Positions 61,412 to 64,000 of a stretch of DNA of 64,000 bases are shown piece after piece; the stretch's first letter is position 1; each line of letters opens with the position of its first letter. A model generated the notes under the pieces. That model saw nothing but the letters and a program-made list of their open reading frames with translations, did not search any database and was not told where the DNA came from. The stretch covers positions 14,799-78,798 of the forward strand of contig NZ_DAIQNN010000008.1 of assembly GCF_036788415.1 (NCBI RefSeq), given 5' to 3'. The position numbers and the translations under genes were made by a program. The DNA comes from Rubrimonas sp036788415 (GTDB lineage Bacteria; Pseudomonadota; Alphaproteobacteria; Rhodobacterales; Rhodobacteraceae).

Positions 61412-62326
61412 TCAGGCGAGCAGGGCGAGCGCGCCGACCGACAAGAGCGTCGAGAGCACGATGGCGCGCGCGATCGACTCGGTCGGCGCGCCGTAGCGCA
61501 GCGCCAGTGCGAAGGGCATCGCCCCGCAGGGGCCGGCGGCGGTGAGGATCGCGAGCCGCCGCGCCTCGGGGTCGGCGGCGGGCAGAGCGGCGGAGGCGAG
61601 CAGAAAGACCAGCGGGTGCAGCGCGATCTTGAGCGCGACCGCCGACAAGGCGGCCCCGTCGAGGCGCAGGGCGGCGAACCCGCTCAGGGTGACGCCGAGC
61701 GCGAACAGCATCATCGGCGCGCCCGCCGCGCCCATGAAGCGGGCGAACGTCTCCACGCCCTTGTGCAGTTCGATCCCGGAAAGGTTCACCGCGAGTCCGG
61801 CGAGCACCCCCAGCGTGACGGGGTTGGAGAACACCGCCGTCAGCGTGCGCCCCAGCCCCGCCCCGCCCGTGCGCGCGATGTCGAGCATGACTGACGCGGC
61901 GGCGAAGAGCGCGAGGCTGTCGACGACCACGATCGCGACGATGGGCGGGCGCGCCGCCGCGCCGTAGAGCCCTTCGGCGATCGGCAGGACGAAGAACACA
62001 TGGTTCACGAAGACCGCGCTCATGCCCAGCAGCAGCGACTCGCGCGCGCCCCTACCGAACACGAATCGCGCGAGCGCCGCGCCGAGCGCCCAGAGCGCGA
62101 GCGTGCAGCCGAGCCAGACGGCGAGCAGCGGCGCGTGGAAGCCGGAGCCTGGCGCCTGCGCGATCAGGCCGAAGAGCAGCGGCGGCACCGAGACCGTGAG
62201 GCCGATCCGGTTCACCGCCGCCGCATCCGCCGCCGAGACTTGGCCGCGCGCGCCCATCGCATAGCCGAGCGCGGGGGCCGCGAAAATCGGCAGGATCGCG
62301 CCGGTCAGCGCGTCGAGGACGCTCAT
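61412..62326 (-). CDS. AEC-family (auxin efflux carrier-like) transporter
   Basis: 304 residues with about ten membrane segments in the inverted-repeat AEC layout: LPIFAAPALGYAMGARG..., AVFVNHVFFVLPIAEGLYG, NPVTLGVLAGLAVNLSGIEL and GPCGAMPFALALRYG. Likely exports small organic acids or amino acids. The start at 62326 matches family length; the longer in-frame start at 62431 is Arg/Pro-rich and unlikely. Confidence 0.85.
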   Translation of the reverse strand: MSVLDALTGAILPIFAAPALGYAMGARGQVSAADAAAVNRIGLTVSVPPLLFGLIAQAPGSGFHAPLLAVWLGCTLALWALGAALARFVFGRGARESLLLGMSAVFVNHVFFVLPIAEGLYGAAARPPIVAIVVVDSLALFAAASVMLDIARTGGAGLGRTLTAVFSNPVTLGVLAGLAVNLSGIELHKGVETFARFMGAAGAPMMLFALGVTLSGFAALRLDGAALSAVALKIALHPLVFLLASAALPAADPEARRLAILTAAGPCGAMPFALALRYGAPTESIARAIVLSTLLSVGALALLA

Positions 62327-62351
62327 CGGCGGTCTCGGCGAAGGGAGGCGC

Positions 62352-62657
62352 CTATTTGCGCAGGCGCCGGGCGTTGGCGCGGGTGCGGGCGCCGATCGGG
62401 CGCAGCGCGGCTTCCGCGACCGAGGTCGCATTCGCCCCGCGCGCGGCGGCGGTCATCGCCTTTTCCGCGGCGGCGGCGAAGGCTGCGGGCTTTTCGAGAA
62501 ACATCTTTGCTGCTTCCGGCCCGCTCATCGCGCCCTGCGCCATCATCATCGTGCGGCGCAGGATGACCTCGCCCGCCGACATCGACATTTTCGCATAGGC
62601 CGTGTTCAGGCGCGACCAGCTCTGCATCGCCTTCATCGTCGCCGGATCGAAGAACAT
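62352..62657 (-). CDS. Phasin-like small protein
   Basis: 101 residues: MFFDPATMKAMQSWSRLNTAYAKMSMSAGEVILRRTMMMAQGAMSGPEAAKMFLEKPAAFAAAAEKAMTAAARGA. Helical, Ala/Met-rich, resembling the short phasin-like proteins often annotated in Rhodobacterales. It might coat polyhydroxyalkanoate granules, but no pha genes are nearby. ATG at 62657 follows an A/G-rich stretch (AAGGAG). Confidence 0.6.
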   Translation of the reverse strand: MFFDPATMKAMQSWSRLNTAYAKMSMSAGEVILRRTMMMAQGAMSGPEAAKMFLEKPAAFAAAAEKAMTAAARGANATSVAEAALRPIGARTRANARRLRK

Positions 62658-62732
62658 GGCGGGCGCTCCTTCTTGCTGCGGTGCAGCATAGGGGATTTCG
62701 TGACGGTTGTCGCGCGGATTCGGCGCCGCGGC

Positions 62733-63575
62733 TCATTCGCCGCGGCGGCGCGCCATGAAGGCGAGGCGTTCGAACAGATGCACGTCTTGCTCGTTCTTCA
62801 GAAGCGCGCCGTGCAGGCGCGGCAGCGCCGACCGGGCGTCGGCGCGCAGGTCCGCCGCGTCGAGATCGTCGGCCATCAGCAGGCGGATCCAGTCGAGCGC
62901 CTCCGAGGTGGAGGGCTTCTTCTTGAGCCCCGGCGTCTCGCGCAGCGCGTAGAACTGATTCAGCGCCTCGCGCAGCAGGGTCTGCTTCACGTCGGGGAAA
63001 TGGACCTGCACGATCTGCGCCAGCGTCTCGGCGTCCGGAAAGCGAATGTAGTGGAAGAAGCAGCGGCGCAGGAAGGCGTCCGGCAACTCCTTCTCATTGT
63101 TCGAGGTGATGATGACGATGGGGCGGTGACGGGCGCGGATCGTCTCGCCGGTTTCGTAGACGAAGAACTCCATGCGGTCGAGTTCCTGCAGTAGATCGTT
63201 GGGAAACTCGATGTCGGCCTTGTCGATCTCGTCGATCAGCAGGACGGTCTTTTCTTCGGCGTCGAAAGCCTCCCACAGCTTGCCCTTGCGGATGTAGGCG
63301 GCGATGTCGGCGACGCGGGCCTCGCCGAGCTGGCTGTCGCGCAGGCGGCTGACGGCGTCGTATTCGTAGAGGCCCTGTTGCGCGCGGGTGGTGGACTTCA
63401 CCGACCATTCCAGCAGCCGCAGGCCCAGCGCGTCGGCGATCTGTCGCGCGAGTTCGGTCTTGCCTGTGCCGGGCTCGCCCTTGACCAGCAGCGGTCGCTC
63501 GAGCGCGATGGCGGCGTTGACCGCGAGCCTCAGATCATCGGCGGCGACATAATCGCGCGCGCCCTCGAACCGCAT
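62733..63575 (-). CDS. MoxR-family AAA+ ATPase
   Basis: 280 residues from MRFEGARDYVAADDLRLAVNAAIALERPLLVKGEPGTGKT. Walker A GEPGTGKT, LYEYDAVSRLRDSQLGE, Walker B VLLIDEIDKADIEFPNDLL, sensor 1 VIITSNNEKELPDAFLRRCFFHYI. This subgroup co-occurs with CoxE-like VWA proteins and acts as a chaperone for metalloenzyme or complex assembly. First gene of the minus-strand block that ends with the VWA gene. Confidence 0.93.
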   Translation of the reverse strand: MRFEGARDYVAADDLRLAVNAAIALERPLLVKGEPGTGKTELARQIADALGLRLLEWSVKSTTRAQQGLYEYDAVSRLRDSQLGEARVADIAAYIRKGKLWEAFDAEEKTVLLIDEIDKADIEFPNDLLQELDRMEFFVYETGETIRARHRPIVIITSNNEKELPDAFLRRCFFHYIRFPDAETLAQIVQVHFPDVKQTLLREALNQFYALRETPGLKKKPSTSEALDWIRLLMADDLDAADLRADARSALPRLHGALLKNEQDVHLFERLAFMARRRGE

Positions 63576-63649
63576 GTCCCGCCCTCCGCCAATGCTGCGG
63601 ATGCGAGCCTACCAGCGGTTGCAAAGGGCGCAAGACCCTTCGGTTTTTA

Positions 63650-63678
63650 TCGACACGCCAGAGCCTTCGCTCTATATG
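63650..63678 (+). promoter_or_regulatory. Sigma-70-type promoter for dksA
   Basis: TCGACA (63650-63655), 17-base spacer, TATATG (63673-63678): good -35/-10 matches placed about 72 bases before the dksA ATG. No other plausible promoter pair lies closer. Confidence 0.6.
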
Positions 63679-63749
63679 TCCGGCCAAAATCAGGCGGCGC
63701 GGCGCACTACGCGCGGCGGTCGGCCACACGACAGGAGAGGGCGACCTCA

Positions 63750-64000
63750 ATGACGGTGCAGGGCGTGATCAAGGCCGAATACCTCCCGAGCGACGACGAA
63801 CCTTTCATGTGCGATCGTCACAAGGAGTTCTTCCGCAAGCGTCTGACGGCGCTCAAGCGCGAGATCCTCGACGAGAGCCGCGAGACGCTGGAGGCGATGC
63901 AGGAGGGGGCGGTCAACATCCCGGACCTCGTCGACCGCGCCTCCGCCGAGACCGACCGCGCGCTGGAGCTGCGCACCCGCGACCGCCAGCGCAAGCTGAT
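63750..64000 (+). CDS. dksA: RNA polymerase-binding transcription factor DksA, 3' end outside window
   Basis: Starts MTVQGVIKAEYLPSDDEPFMCDRHKEFFRKRL. The coiled-coil tip NIPDLVDRASAETDRALELRTRDRQRKL, with the conserved Asp-x-x-Asp-x-Ala, matches DksA; the zinc finger lies beyond the window edge. AGGAGAG precedes the ATG by about 11 bases. With ppGpp it adjusts transcription in the stringent response. Confidence 0.93.
   Translation, partial: MTVQGVIKAEYLPSDDEPFMCDRHKEFFRKRLTALKREILDESRETLEAMQEGAVNIPDLVDRASAETDRALELRTRDRQRKL

Noticed and set aside
63624..63650. Hairpin AAGGG...CCCTT followed by CGGTTTTT before dksA
   Set aside because: Only a 5-bp stem, no + strand gene ends there, and it runs into the dksA promoter.

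Overview
The window is chromosomal DNA of a very GC-rich alphaproteobacterium, most likely of the Rhodobacterales. Supporting markers are a circularly permuted two-piece tmRNA, a FdVI-type [2Fe-2S] ferredoxin, UPF0262, DUF2842 and DUF502 family genes, an FnrL/FixK-type box in front of ccoG, and a TPP riboswitch in front of thiBPQ. The content is mostly housekeeping. I found no CRISPR array, insertion sequence, prophage or integration site.

Layout. 0-5 kb: ccoG (cbb3 oxidase assembly; runs off the left edge), a short-chain dehydrogenase lacking its catalytic Tyr and Lys, a secreted alpha/beta hydrolase and a degraded MBOAT O-acyltransferase pseudogene. 5-11 kb: LMW phosphatase/UPF0262 pair, a DUF808 membrane protein, the riboswitch-controlled thiBPQ thiamine importer and an AlkB-like dioxygenase. 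11-24 kb: tmRNA, ROK regulator, mutS, mnmA, tRNA-Gly(CCC), ferredoxin, small enzymes, and divergent purD and xseA. 23-31 kb: a DUF2189 membrane protein between two related secreted proteins, then a YhaO/YhaN (SbcD/SbcC-like) pair divergent from a WYL regulator of the BrxR/CapW type.

31-43 kb: lysozyme-inhibitor-like protein, BolA, a J-domain protein, a PagL-like barrel, a ThDP enzyme, an EamA transporter, thiamine pyrophosphokinase, purA, a LysR regulator, GrxD with a second BolA, a hexapeptide acyltransferase of the phosphonate-associated type, a candidate small RNA and an orphan solute-binding protein. 43-50 kb: DUF502, a GhrA-like reductase and the cell-shape operon mreB-mreC-mreD-mrdA-rodA. 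50-60 kb: leuA with a possible Leu-rich leader peptide, adenine deaminase and the urea importer urtABCDE. 60-64 kb: CoxE-like VWA protein, AEC transporter, phasin-like protein, MoxR ATPase and the start of a dksA gene.

Functional threads. Thiamine: uptake is riboswitch-controlled, a kinase makes ThDP, and a ThDP enzyme lies nearby. Nitrogen: adenine deaminase sits beside the urea importer, with no urease in view. Fe-S and redox: ferredoxin, GrxD and two BolA proteins. Cell wall: an intact elongasome operon with a recognisable promoter. Genome maintenance: MutS, exonuclease VII, AlkB and the YhaO/YhaN pair. The least conventional locus is YhaO/YhaN facing a regulator type best known from phage-defence islands.
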